Assembly: GCA_024236175.1 (NCBI GenBank)
Contig: JACKKY010000002.1
Location: forward strand, 831,674 to 895,673
Origin: Novosphingobium sp.
GTDB taxonomy: Bacteria; Pseudomonadota; Alphaproteobacteria; Sphingomonadales; Sphingomonadaceae
Direction: 5' to 3'
DNA length: 64,000 nt
Part shown: one piece after another, positions 16,923 to 25,293 of the stretch
How positions within the stretch are numbered: position 1 is the stretch's first letter
How the letters are laid out: each line of letters begins with the position of its first letter
Made by a program: the position numbers and the translations under genes
The notes under the pieces: generated by a model
Databases searched by the model: none
Seen by the model: the letters and a program-made list of their open reading frames with translations, nothing else
What the model was told of the DNA's origin: nothing

Positions 16923-18266
16923 TCAGGCCAGTGCCGAAATATTGAGGAAGCCGGGAACCGGGCCGTTCCAGCCTTCCTCACCAGCCTCGGGTTCGGGCGA
17001 CTGCCGGCTCTGGCGCCTTTCGGGTTTCCGTTCCGAGCTGCGCTTGTCGGGACCGTGACGTTCCGCCCTAGGCTGACGCTTCTGTTCAGGCTCCGCCTTT
17101 TCCTCGCGCCTGGGCTTTTCGGAACGCCTGGGTTCCTTCTGCTTGCCCTCGCCCTGGATCTCGAAAGCCGGAATCTCCATCCCGGTAAGCTTTTCGATGT
17201 TGGCCAGCGCCTCTTCATCGTCACTGGTGACGAAGGTGAACGCACGGCCTGTCGCACCGGCGCGGCCGGTTCTGCCGATGCGATGGACGTAGTCGTCCGG
17301 ATGCCAGGGCGTATCGAAATTGAAGACGTGGCTGACACCCTTGATGTCCAGCCCGCGCGCGGCGACGTCCGACGCGCACAGGATATTGATTTCGCCGTCC
17401 TTGAAGCGCTGCAGCTCGGCAAGCCGCGCCGGCTGGTCCATGTCGCCATGGATCTCGCCCGCAGAAAAGCCATGTCGCTTCAGGCTCTTGCTGAGTTCGC
17501 GGACGGTCGTCTTGCGATTGCAGAAGATGATCGCGGTCTTCACGTCGTCCGTATGCAGCAGATCGCGCAGGGCATCGCGCTTCTTGCGCTGCTCGACCGC
17601 AACCTTGTGCTGGGCGATGTTGGTGTTGGCCGTCGCGGGCCTCGCCACCTCGATATATTTGGGATTTGAGAGGAAGCGATCGGCCAGCTTCTTGATCGGC
17701 GGCGGCATGGTCGCCGAAAAGAGCAGCGTCTGGCGGGTGGCCGGCAGCTTCGTGCAGATGTTCTCGATATCGGGAATGAAGCCCATGTCGAGCATGCGGT
17801 CCGCTTCGTCGATGACGAAGAGATCGCAGCCGGTCAGCAAGACCTTGCCGCGTTCGAACAGGTCCATCAGCCGCCCCGGCGTGGCGATCAGCACATCGAC
17901 GCCTTCGCTCAGCGCCTTGACCTGATCGCCCATCTGCACGCCGCCGATCAGCAGCGCCATCTTGAGGTCGTGATTCTTGCCGTATTTTTCGAAATTCTCG
18001 GCAACCTGCGCAGCGAGTTCGCGCGTCGGTTCGAGGATCAGGGAGCGCGGCATCAGCGCCCGGCGGCGGCCATGCGCCAGAATGTCGATCATCGGCAGCA
18101 CGAAGCTGGCGGTCTTGCCGGTACCGGTCTGCGCAATACCGATCAGGTCGCGCATCATCAGGACAGGCGGGATCGCCTGCGCCTGGATCGGCGTGGGCGT
18201 GTCATACCCGGCCGTGGCAACCGATTGCAGTAATTCGTCAGACAGGCCGAGATCGGCAAATTTCAT
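16923..18266 (-). CDS. DEAD-box ATP-dependent RNA helicase (RhlE-like)
   Basis: A 447-residue RNA helicase. It starts with the Q motif (FADLGLSDELL ... TPTPIQAQAIP), followed by AQTGTGKT, PTRELAAQ, VIDEADRMLD (DEAD), SATMP, and in the second RecA domain DVAARGLDIKGV and HRIGRTGRAG. Residues from about 365 on are a highly charged Arg/Lys/Glu/Pro tail typical of RhlE-type helicases, which help ribosome assembly and RNA decay; the tail ends in GPVPGFLNISALA. ATG at 18266 fits the family start; a longer frame to 18326 is not used. Convergent with uvrD across 36 bases with no clear terminator. Confidence 0.92.
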   Translation of the reverse strand: MKFADLGLSDELLQSVATAGYDTPTPIQAQAIPPVLMMRDLIGIAQTGTGKTASFVLPMIDILAHGRRRALMPRSLILEPTRELAAQVAENFEKYGKNHDLKMALLIGGVQMGDQVKALSEGVDVLIATPGRLMDLFERGKVLLTGCDLFVIDEADRMLDMGFIPDIENICTKLPATRQTLLFSATMPPPIKKLADRFLSNPKYIEVARPATANTNIAQHKVAVEQRKKRDALRDLLHTDDVKTAIIFCNRKTTVRELSKSLKRHGFSAGEIHGDMDQPARLAELQRFKDGEINILCASDVAARGLDIKGVSHVFNFDTPWHPDDYVHRIGRTGRAGATGRAFTFVTSDDEEALANIEKLTGMEIPAFEIQGEGKQKEPRRSEKPRREEKAEPEQKRQPRAERHGPDKRSSERKPERRQSRQSPEPEAGEEGWNGPVPGFLNISALA

Positions 18267-18406
18267 AGGCTTGGTGTTATCCGGAAAGAATTGGTGGCCG
18301 GCCCTTTCGGACCTGCCTGATTCCACAGCCCGGACTGTGGGCGCGGAAACTGGCGCGCCCTATGCGCATTACCGCTCCCAAGTCAAGGAAATGCGGGGCC
18401 GTGCCC

Positions 18407-19033
18407 CTAGTTACCCACCTCTACAAGCTGCCTGATCCGCGTAAGCTTGCAATTGGCGCCGCTGCGGGACTGCAGCGTATCCCTGTCCACACAGAGCTTT
18501 CCGTCGGAACTGCGCGAGAGGTAGAAACCCGAATAGAAGTCCCGTGACCGGCAAGCGCGCTCAAGCCGGGCGGAGATGATCTTGCGGTCGCGCATGTAGA
18601 GAATAAGCTCGTGGCCGCCATCTGGCTGCACGCCGGAAATTCCCGATACCGACAGGCATTTGCCGATCCGGCGCTCGGCAAAACGCGGGCCGATTTCCCG
18701 GCTCGGCAAATCCATCAGCATGTTCGGACGGACCGTGCGGGTACTGGGCGTGACGCGGATCGTCATGCGCTGCTCGATCCGTGCCTGATTTGCGCCCGAG
18801 ACCCTGAAGCTTTGCGCGAAGACGCGAAAAGTGCGGTATTCGCGAAAGTTGTCTGCGGTTCCGTTTTCCGATTCCGGAAGCGCATGCTGAATCTGCGGTT
18901 CTCCCGGATCAGCCTGCACCGGCTCGGCAATCGCGGTCTCGGGATCACCCGAGATATCGTCCCGGGCATCTACCGAACCCGCGATCGGCAACAGCAGCAT
19001 AAGCGGCGTATGTAAGACGACAAGAAAACTCAT
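18407..19033 (-). CDS. Unknown exported protein
   Basis: I do not recognise this 208-residue protein. It has a hydrophobic N-terminus (FLVVLHTPLMLLLPIAGSVDA) that looks like a signal peptide, an acidic proline-rich spacer (about residues 25-60), and a mature domain with four cysteines near residues 146, 167, 188 and 201 in a CxxRDFYxGFYL ... CVDRDTLQSRSGxxC arrangement that suggests disulfides. Such a conserved block argues for a real gene. ATG at 19033 lacks a good ribosome site; ATG at 19000 would also leave a signal peptide. Divergent from the FAD oxidase gene with 127 bases between. Confidence 0.65.
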   Translation of the reverse strand: MSFLVVLHTPLMLLLPIAGSVDARDDISGDPETAIAEPVQADPGEPQIQHALPESENGTADNFREYRTFRVFAQSFRVSGANQARIEQRMTIRVTPSTRTVRPNMLMDLPSREIGPRFAERRIGKCLSVSGISGVQPDGGHELILYMRDRKIISARLERACRSRDFYSGFYLSRSSDGKLCVDRDTLQSRSGANCKLTRIRQLVEVGN

Positions 19034-19160
19034 GTAGGCGCTGCGCTCGATCCATGCGTGCGGGAATGCTGCAATTGTCCCTCGTCAGCCATACAGAACC
19101 TGTTTGAACGATGGCTTAACCCAGCCGTTCACGGATGCAAGAGCGAGCGCAATATGCCAT

Positions 19161-20591
19161 ATGCCCGGCATGATCGACTATGACGCCTTTCTCAACGAAG
19201 CCGAGGCTCTCCTCGGCCCTCGCGGCCTGACCCGCGACCCCGATTTGCTCGAGCCCTGGCTGACGGACTGGCGGGGGCGCTTTACCGGGCAGGCCTGCGC
19301 CATGGCATCGCCGGCAAGTACCGATGAAGTTGCCCAACTGGTGCGCCTGTGCGCCCGCCACGGCGTGCCGATCGTCCCCCAGGGCGGCAACAGCGGCATG
19401 GCGGGCGGTGCGACGCCCGACACTTCGGGGCACGAGTTGCTGCTTTCGCTGCGCCGGATGAGCGCAATCCGCGAAATCGACGTGGAAGGACGCAAGGCAG
19501 TGTGCGAAGCTGGCGTCGTCCTCCAGAATCTCCACGAAGCCGTCGCCGAGAAGACCCTGCGTTTCCCGCTTACATTGGGCGGAAAGGGATCGGCGACCAT
19601 CGGCGGACTCATCTCCACCAATGCCGGCGGCAGCCAGGTCCTGCGTCACGGATCGATGCGGGCCCAGGTGCTGGGGCTGGAAGCGGTGCTGGCCGATGGC
19701 AGCATCTTCTCCGCCCTGACGCCGCTCAAGAAGGACAACCGCGGTTTCGACCTGAAACAATTGCTGATCGGTTCGGAAGGCACTTTGGGGATAGTCACCG
19801 CGGCCACATTGCGACTGCTGCCGGCCGTCGCCGAGCGCACGGTACTGTGGGCCGGCGCAGCTTCGCTCAAGGCGGCCCGCTCACTGCTGCTGTATTGTGA
19901 AGATGTAGCCGGAGAGGCTCTCGAAGGATTCGAGATCCTGCCCGACGATTGCCTGGCCGCCGTCCTCAAGCATCTCCCGGATGCGCGCTCGCCGCTTTCG
20001 GGGAACCACGCCTGGCACGTCCTGATCGAACTCGTTACCGACAGTGCGCGAGCCGATGGCCTGCAGGCTCTTGGCGAGACCGTCCTTGCCGGTGCGCTCG
20101 AGCGCGGCCTGATTGAGGACGCCACCATCGCCGCCAACGAGACCCAGGCGGAAGCGTTCTGGCTCCTGCGCGAGTCGATAGCGCCGGCCGAGCGCGAGCG
20201 CGGCCCCGCCGTCCAGCACGACATCTCCGTAGCGGTGGAAAGAATGCCGGAATTTATCGAGGCCGCGGTTCCGCGCATCGAGGCGGCGTGGCCGGGCACC
20301 CAGGCAGTCGCCTTCGGCCATCTGGGCGACGGCAACGTCCATTTCCATGTGATAGCGCCGCCGGGCAACGGCACGGTCGGCTGGGAGGAAGGCGAAGGCA
20401 AGCTGATCAGCCGGCAAGTGTATGACCTTGTTACCGAATGGGGCGGTTCGATCTCGGCAGAGCACGGGATCGGCCAGCTCAAGCGTGAAGATCTGGCGCG
20501 CCTCGGCGATCCGGTTTCACTGGCGATGATGCGGCAGGTCAAGCAGGCGCTGGATCCGGCCGGGCTGCTCAATCCGGGCAAGCTGCTTTGA
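19161..20591 (+). CDS. FAD-linked oxidase, D-2-hydroxyacid dehydrogenase type
   Basis: About 476 residues of the vanillyl-alcohol-oxidase superfamily. The PCMH-type FAD-binding domain shows VPIVPQGGNSGMAGGATP and LGGKGSATIGGLISTNAGG (about residues 74-165), and the C-terminal FAD-oxidase domain has AFGHLGDGNVHFHV and SAEHGIGQLKRE, with metal-binding histidines. Closest characterised relatives oxidise D-2-hydroxyglutarate or D-lactate and pass electrons to an acceptor flavoprotein; the exact substrate is unknown. ATG at 19161 and 19170 both fit the family; an in-frame TTG at 19104 is disfavoured. No iron-sulfur GlcF-like partner lies nearby. Confidence 0.88.
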   Translation: MPGMIDYDAFLNEAEALLGPRGLTRDPDLLEPWLTDWRGRFTGQACAMASPASTDEVAQLVRLCARHGVPIVPQGGNSGMAGGATPDTSGHELLLSLRRMSAIREIDVEGRKAVCEAGVVLQNLHEAVAEKTLRFPLTLGGKGSATIGGLISTNAGGSQVLRHGSMRAQVLGLEAVLADGSIFSALTPLKKDNRGFDLKQLLIGSEGTLGIVTAATLRLLPAVAERTVLWAGAASLKAARSLLLYCEDVAGEALEGFEILPDDCLAAVLKHLPDARSPLSGNHAWHVLIELVTDSARADGLQALGETVLAGALERGLIEDATIAANETQAEAFWLLRESIAPAERERGPAVQHDISVAVERMPEFIEAAVPRIEAAWPGTQAVAFGHLGDGNVHFHVIAPPGNGTVGWEEGEGKLISRQVYDLVTEWGGSISAEHGIGQLKREDLARLGDPVSLAMMRQVKQALDPAGLLNPGKLL

Positions 20592-20689
20592 TCCGATTCG
20601 CCGGCGCAACTCGCCGAGCTATGCTTGCGCCGAGCTTCACCAGCGCCTAAAGGCACGCCTTTCAGCAATCCAGCATAGGACAAGATTCC

Positions 20690-21463
20690 ATGGCGACTGC
20701 GCCGAAAGAGGTTTCGTTACCCCTGTTTTACAAGGAGTTGGTGCCGCTCAACAGCAGCGAGCACGGAGCTTGGAAGAGCCGCAAGACCGACAAGGCGAAG
20801 TGGCTGACCAACGTCCACGCCGTGCCGCTGACCGTCGAAGAATTCCCCATGGCACAGCGTCACTATCCGATCGTTTTTTCGAGCGGTGACAACCCCGTAC
20901 CGCTCGCGCTGATGGGTCTGAACCAGGGCATCAACGTGTTCGTCGACGAAGAAGGCAGCCTCAAGGACGAAGTCTACCTGCCGGCCTATGCCAGGCGCTA
21001 TCCGTTCATGCTGGCTAAACTGCGGCCCGATTCGGATGAGCTCTCGCTGTGCTTCGATCCGACCAGCGAACTGCTCGGCGAATTCGAAGACGGGTCGGCC
21101 CTGTTCGACAACGACAGCCCCACAGAAGAGACCAACCAGACGTTGAAATTCTGCGAACAGTTCGAAATCGCCGGTCACAAGACCTCCAATTTCATGGAGG
21201 AATTGAAGAAGAACGACCTGCTCACCGAGGGCGAACTGAACATCCAGCTCGATGGGATGGAAAAGCCCTTCCATTACAGTGGCTTCCAGATGGTTCACGG
21301 TGACAAGCTGCGCGAAGTTCGCGGCGATTTGCTGCGGGCGTGGAACCAGAACGGCATGCTGCCGCTCATTTTCGCCCATGTGTTTTCGCTTGAACTGGCC
21401 CGTGAACTGTTCGCGCGGCAGGTGCGGCTTGGCAAGGGTCCGATTTCGGTCCCGCAGAGCTGA
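20690..21463 (+). CDS. SapC family protein
   Basis: A 257-residue protein matching the SapC family (named from the Campylobacter S-layer region), common in Sphingomonadales. Recognisable blocks are FYKELVPLNSSEHG at the start, FPMAQRHYPIVFS, GLNQGINVFV, YVPAYARRYPF-like YLPAYARRYPF and a C-terminal LPLIFAHVFSLELAREL. No signal peptide or helix. In sphingomonads such genes often accompany TonB receptors and halogenases, absent here. Its function is not known. A GC hairpin (21472-21492) follows the stop without a T-run. Confidence 0.88.
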   Translation: MATAPKEVSLPLFYKELVPLNSSEHGAWKSRKTDKAKWLTNVHAVPLTVEEFPMAQRHYPIVFSSGDNPVPLALMGLNQGINVFVDEEGSLKDEVYLPAYARRYPFMLAKLRPDSDELSLCFDPTSELLGEFEDGSALFDNDSPTEETNQTLKFCEQFEIAGHKTSNFMEELKKNDLLTEGELNIQLDGMEKPFHYSGFQMVHGDKLREVRGDLLRAWNQNGMLPLIFAHVFSLELARELFARQVRLGKGPISVPQS

Positions 21464-21504
21464 TTGCGGGACCGGCCACCCCACGTGGCCGGAGCACTTC
21501 GCGC

Positions 21505-21532
21505 TTGCATCAACTAGTTCAAGAACCTATGT
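21505..21532 (+). promoter_or_regulatory. Promoter of the small RNA gene
   Basis: TTGCAT (21505-21510), a 16-base spacer and CTATGT (21527-21532) resemble the alphaproteobacterial housekeeping promoter (TTGaC - CTATaT). It would start transcription near 21540, just upstream of the first RNA hairpin. Confidence 0.55.
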
Positions 21533-21539
21533 TGATTTT

Positions 21540-21647
21540 GTTCCGTCAGTGCTTCCCTCATGGCCTGACGGGGCTTGGTGCACATTGTGCACCTCCTCCC
21601 TGAACCTTGGCCACCTCGCGCAATTTGCGCGAGGTGGTTTTTTATTC
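21540..21647 (+). ncRNA. Candidate MmgR/alpha-r8 (suhB-type) small RNA
   Basis: Between sapC and a convergent gene there are three hairpins in a row: a 7-bp stem 21543-21549/21565-21571 with a loop containing CTTCCCTCA; a 7-bp stem GGTGCAC-ATT-GTGCACC (21577-21593); and a long terminator stem ending in TTTTTT. Between the second and third is an exposed CCTCCTCCC (21592-21600), a motif complementary to Shine-Dalgarno sequences. This structure, and the neighbours N-formylglutamate amidohydrolase and cpdR, match what I recall of the alphaproteobacterial MmgR (alpha-r8) RNA, which restrains polyhydroxybutyrate build-up in Sinorhizobium. Length about 105 bases. Exact ends are inferred. Confidence 0.8.
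21611..21646 (+). terminator. Rho-independent terminator of the small RNA
   Basis: CCACCTCGCGCAA pairs with TTGCGCGAGGTGG (21611-21623 and 21624-21636, very tight loop) and is followed by TTTTTT within 21637-21643. The T-run overlaps the stop codon of the convergent amidohydrolase gene. Confidence 0.9.
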
Positions 21648-22559
21648 TGCCGCTTCGGGCCAGGATGAGTCGATTTCGGTCTGCCCCAGCGCCGCGACTT
21701 CGCCGGCGATCCGGTTGACCAGCCCCATCAGCAATTCGGTCATTGCCGCAAAGCCCTTGCCCGGCTCGGCAAGCCGCGCATCGAGATAGGTATCCCGGTC
21801 AATTTCCAGCTGCAGCGCATGCAACCCCCGGTGCGGCGCGGCATGGCGTTCGAGCACATATCCGCCGGCATAGGGCCGGTTATGCACGGCATGGCGCTCG
21901 TGTCCTTCGAAATAGGAAAAGGCGGAAGCAATGAAGCGACCGTCGCAGGCAGCACCGAAGCGGTCTCCAACCACGAATTCGGGCGGTGCCTGGGTGCCGC
22001 GCCTTGCCAGAGACGGCATGGAATGCAGATCGATTAGCAGGGCGGCGCCCCAACGCCGGCGCAGTTCCTCTAGCGTCCTGGCAAGACAGTCGTGGTAGGG
22101 CTCGTGCACGTCGGAAATACGCTGCGTCAGCTCTTCCTGCTCGTGCCTGCGCTTCCAGAGCTCACCAATGCCGGGCAGACGGCGGGGAATGAGGCCTAGC
22201 CCACTGCGGGCTCGCTTGCCGGGCGTGTAGCTGCCGATGTCGGCAACCGAATCGGACTGGATCATGTCCCAGTCGACATCGTCCGGAGCGCGGTTCAGAT
22301 CGATCATGGCCCGGGGCGCATTGGCCACGAGAAGCATGGCACCTGTCGCCTTCGCCACACTTTCCGCCAGCAGGTCTGCATACCGGTCTTCAAGTCGCAT
22401 CGCAGCGGAATCGGGATGGCGCATGAGCTTGAGGAGCGATGCGGGATAGACGCGCCCCGCGTGTGGGACCGCGATCAGAACCGGGATCGTCGATGGTTGA
22501 GGCCCCGAGAGCGTGAATGCAGCCTTCCCCGTCAAGCCGGGAATGGAGCCCCCGTTCAT
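21642..22559 (-). CDS. N-formylglutamate amidohydrolase family protein
   Basis: A 305-residue zinc hydrolase of the HutG/FGase family, which in histidine breakdown frees glutamate from N-formylglutamate. Seen: VLIAVPHAGRVYP near the start (metal-binding His), a central VHEPYHDCLA with LLIDLHSMPS, and LQLEIDRDTYLD near the end. Other histidine-use genes are absent, so the role may differ. ATG at 22559 has GGAG close upstream and is preferred over one 39 bases earlier. The TAA stop lies in the T-run of the small RNA terminator on the other strand. Divergent from cpdR. Confidence 0.87.
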   Translation of the reverse strand: MNGGSIPGLTGKAAFTLSGPQPSTIPVLIAVPHAGRVYPASLLKLMRHPDSAAMRLEDRYADLLAESVAKATGAMLLVANAPRAMIDLNRAPDDVDWDMIQSDSVADIGSYTPGKRARSGLGLIPRRLPGIGELWKRRHEQEELTQRISDVHEPYHDCLARTLEELRRRWGAALLIDLHSMPSLARRGTQAPPEFVVGDRFGAACDGRFIASAFSYFEGHERHAVHNRPYAGGYVLERHAAPHRGLHALQLEIDRDTYLDARLAEPGKGFAAMTELLMGLVNRIAGEVAALGQTEIDSSWPEAAE

Positions 22560-22746
22560 ACGCTCCGAATCGCTGTCACCCGTGCCTGCGCGCCTCATGA
22601 AAGCCTAGCTGGCCTTTTCCCGCATCTGTGTCAAAGTCGGTCAATCGCGAAAGCTGTCGAGAATGTTAAGAGGTTCGCCGCTATAAGGCTGGGCGACCGA
22701 TATCCGCCCATGCGGCCTGCACATCACGACCAACGGACCGGAGGCC

Positions 22747-23121
22747 ATGATCCGAATCCTGCTTGCTGAAGACGACGAGGCGATGCGCACATACCTGGCG
22801 CGCGCGCTCGAAAATGCCGGATACGAAGTGGTTGCGGTTGACCGCGGCACCGAGGCCCTGCCCCATCTTGAGCGGGAGCATTTCGACCTGCTGCTGTCCG
22901 ACATCGTCATGCCGGAAATGGACGGTATCGAGCTCGCACAGCGCTGCTCGGAGATTTGCCCGGGCACAAAAGTCATGTTCATTACCGGTTTCGCGGCAGT
23001 CACGCTGAAGGCAAGCCGGGAAGCCCCTCAGGCGAAGGTACTCTCCAAGCCGTTTCACCTGCGCGATCTGGTGCTGGAAGTGCAGCGCATCTTCGGCCAG
23101 AGCGAACAGGCGAGCATCTAG
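22747..23121 (+). CDS. cpdR: CpdR-type response regulator
   Basis: A 124-residue single receiver domain without output domain. Acidic pocket DD (EDDEAMR, residues 9-10), phospho-acceptor Asp in DLLLSDIVMPEMDG near residue 52, Thr in FITGFAAV and Lys in LSKPFHLRDLV. This matches CpdR, which in Caulobacter, when unphosphorylated, targets ClpXP protease to the cell pole to degrade cell-cycle proteins and PdeA. CGGAGG lies six bases before the ATG. The amidohydrolase and small RNA neighbours support orthology with the alphaproteobacterial cpdR locus. Confidence 0.9.
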   Translation: MIRILLAEDDEAMRTYLARALENAGYEVVAVDRGTEALPHLEREHFDLLLSDIVMPEMDGIELAQRCSEICPGTKVMFITGFAAVTLKASREAPQAKVLSKPFHLRDLVLEVQRIFGQSEQASI

Positions 23122-23218
23122 AAACTTTCCCGTTTTATCGTGCTTGCATAGAGCGGCCCCCGTCGCTAAATGCACGCCCCTGCCCGGCAGCCAGGCTGTC
23201 GGGCGATACGAATGGCTC

Positions 23219-23293
23219 GGGCGTATAGCTCAGTGGTAGAGCACTGTGTTGACATCGCAGGGGTCGGAAGTTCGAACCTTCCTACGCCCACCA
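23219..23293 (+). tRNA. tRNA-Val (GAC)
   Basis: A complete cloverleaf: acceptor GGGCGTA/TACGCCC with discriminator A and encoded CCA, D-arm GCTC-AGTGGTA-GAGC, anticodon stem CTGTG/CGCAG with loop TTGACAT (anticodon GAC at 23251-23253), and T-arm GGAAG-TTCGAAC-CTTCC. It reads valine GUC/GUU codons. It stands alone downstream of cpdR; no integrase or duplicated 3' end suggesting an attachment site was seen. Confidence 0.97.
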
Positions 23294-23361
23294 TTCGGAC
23301 CTCCTGACAAGCCGGGACAAACCTGCCCCACCGTGGGCAGGAGCCTGCCTGTCACCTTGCT

Positions 23362-25200
23362 TCAACTGTTGCCGGAAATCTCGATCAGCGAGTCCGTATG
23401 CGGCTGCAACGCTGGCAAGAGCGAAACGGCCTCTTCGTGGGCAAACTCGATCCGGATGCTGTCCAGCCGGTCGACGGGCAGCCCCTTCGCGGCAACATCC
23501 GAGAAGGCCATCACACACAGTGCCGCCTTTGCCCGCCTTTCACGCAGCAGGAGGCGCGATGCGGCAAATGCGTCTTCCGGCTGCCCAGGCAGCCTTTCGC
23601 CGTCGATCCACACGCCCTCCTTCGCCGCAATGGCGTTGCAGGCCAGTTCGGCCGCCAGCTTCTCATAGTCGGTCGCCTTCCGGGGGGCGTCACCGCCGAC
23701 AATCAGGAGGTGGACCGGAATCCGGGTTGCGGGTCCGAGCAGCTCGTCCAGCATGCGGTCGTGGATCGTGGGCGTTGTGTTCCTCCCGATCTCCGGGCGG
23801 GCGTTGATCTCGCAGATCAGCGCGCCGCACTCGGTCCAGGAGCGCGACAGGTCGGGAATGATCAGATCGACACCAGCAAGATCGAGGTCCAGCAGCATCG
23901 CTGCCCGCCTTGCAAGAGCCAGATTGTCAGGATGGACCGCGTCAAGCGCAACGTGGACCTGCTCACCTCCAGCAGAGACATTGTTCTTGCGCCGAAGTTG
24001 CACATAGGCCCCATCTTCGATCACGCTCTGCGCAGTCAGCCCCTGCTCTCCCAACAAGGCCTGCGCCTCGGCATCAAGACCGAGCACGGCCCTGTTCCCC
24101 GAGCGCAGCAATCGTTGGAAACGTGGCGTTGCCAGTTTTGCGGCTACGAGTTCGGAAATCGTCGAACGCCCATCTCCCGTTACGCCTGCCGCAATCCGTT
24201 GCTCCGCCTTGATCACTTCGCCGTTCAGGACGGTGAGCCGGTAGTCGCTGCCGTGAAAGTGGTTCTCCACGATAAGCATGTCCGACACTTCGCTTGCGGC
24301 CGCGAATGCCTCGCGGACCGAGGCGGCATCCCTCAGCCCCGCGAAAACCCCCGCGCCCTGCGACAGGTTGATGGGCTTGATCACAACCGGATAGCCGAGG
24401 CTTTCGGCCGCTGCCACGGCACGCTCGGCATTCGGCGCGGCAAGCTGCCTCGGCGCGGGCAGTCCTGCCAGCCGGAGTATCTCCGCAGTCTGGACCTTGT
24501 TCCGGCTGATCCGGCAGCCCATCTCCGTCGTCCTGTCGGTAACCGTGCTGTCCAGCAAACGCCGGTAGCGGCCGGTGCCGTAGCAGTAGATGTTCGCCAT
24601 GACGCGATGCACCGGTATGGACCGTCGCATCGCGGCGCGCAGAAGATGGACTATCTCGCCATTGGGAGGTGCATGTTCGGCCAGGTGCGTGCCCAGTTCG
24701 GAGAACCCGCCCGACAACTGCTTTTCTACGGGCGTTCCGGCTGCTGCGTCCACCAGGCGATTGAGCGCCTGGATCGCCCATGACAGGGCAAGACGCGTCG
24801 CGCCCTGATCGTAATAGGGGATAGCGACTTCAAGAACGGTCCGGCCATCCGCAAGCAGCCGGGCCGGCCCGACATGCACGGCGCTCTGGACCGGGATTCG
24901 CGAATTGTTCTGAACGGCGATGGCCAGCCCGAGGACCCGCGAGGCCAGTCCGTTGTCGAAAGAGTTCTCGGGCATTGGCGTTTCGAAGTCACGGACCAGT
25001 TCGGCAATGGCTTTGTCGCAAGTGGCAAGATCGACATCCGGATCGGTTTTGACCGTGATCTCGCCGAGGACAGCCGGCTGCCGGAAGCCATAAAGGAAGC
25101 CGGGAAGAACCCGCCAGGTCCCACTGATCCTGATCGCGGGCGGTACAGCCTGCTGCCTTGCCGGCAGGTCCTTCTCGACCGCCTTGTCCTCGATTGCCAT
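23362..25200 (-). CDS. Cyanophycin-synthetase-like ATP-grasp ligase lacking Mur P-loop
   Basis: A 612-residue protein. Residues 1-220 resemble the N-terminal domain of cyanophycin synthetase (CphA). Residues about 225-490 are an ATP-grasp domain: SRNKVQTAEILRLAGLPAP, GYPVVIKPINLSQGAG (ATP lysine 275), GSDYRLTVLNGEVIKAEQR, GDGRSTISELV, and metal ligands in GVDLII and CEINARPEI (Glu464, Asn466). In CphA a Mur-ligase domain follows with P-loop GTNGKTT; here RIPVHLLIVGGDAPRK stands there, the domain is cut to about 120 residues and no P-loop is left. It probably makes a peptide-type bond but not cyanophycin. Last gene of the glycan cluster, 93 bases after the GT-C gene. A glutathione-synthase-like ligase is an alternative. 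Confidence 0.8.
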   Translation of the reverse strand: MAIEDKAVEKDLPARQQAVPPAIRISGTWRVLPGFLYGFRQPAVLGEITVKTDPDVDLATCDKAIAELVRDFETPMPENSFDNGLASRVLGLAIAVQNNSRIPVQSAVHVGPARLLADGRTVLEVAIPYYDQGATRLALSWAIQALNRLVDAAAGTPVEKQLSGGFSELGTHLAEHAPPNGEIVHLLRAAMRRSIPVHRVMANIYCYGTGRYRRLLDSTVTDRTTEMGCRISRNKVQTAEILRLAGLPAPRQLAAPNAERAVAAAESLGYPVVIKPINLSQGAGVFAGLRDAASVREAFAAASEVSDMLIVENHFHGSDYRLTVLNGEVIKAEQRIAAGVTGDGRSTISELVAAKLATPRFQRLLRSGNRAVLGLDAEAQALLGEQGLTAQSVIEDGAYVQLRRKNNVSAGGEQVHVALDAVHPDNLALARRAAMLLDLDLAGVDLIIPDLSRSWTECGALICEINARPEIGRNTTPTIHDRMLDELLGPATRIPVHLLIVGGDAPRKATDYEKLAAELACNAIAAKEGVWIDGERLPGQPEDAFAASRLLLRERRAKAALCVMAFSDVAAKGLPVDRLDSIRIEFAHEEAVSLLPALQPHTDSLIEISGNS

Positions 25201-25293
25201 GAGTTGCCTCGGGTCAGCCGTATGGGCGCGGACTGCCTATGGTATCGCGGCCGGATCGTCCAGCGTGACGCCCGCCGGACATCGCATAGCTGA

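Noticed and set aside
19096..19109. GAAC-CTGTTT-GAAC upstream of the FAD oxidase gene, resembling a LexA box
   Set aside because: The spacer is six bases, not seven, so the two half-sites are out of phase with the alphaproteobacterial LexA operator.
21472..21492. CCGGCCAC/GTGGCCGG hairpin right after sapC
   Set aside because: No T-run follows on either strand, so it is not called a terminator, although it may slow or protect the transcript end.
23219..23361. Possible mobile-element attachment site at the tRNA-Val 3' end
   Set aside because: No integrase gene, no repeat of the tRNA end, and no change of composition beside it were seen.
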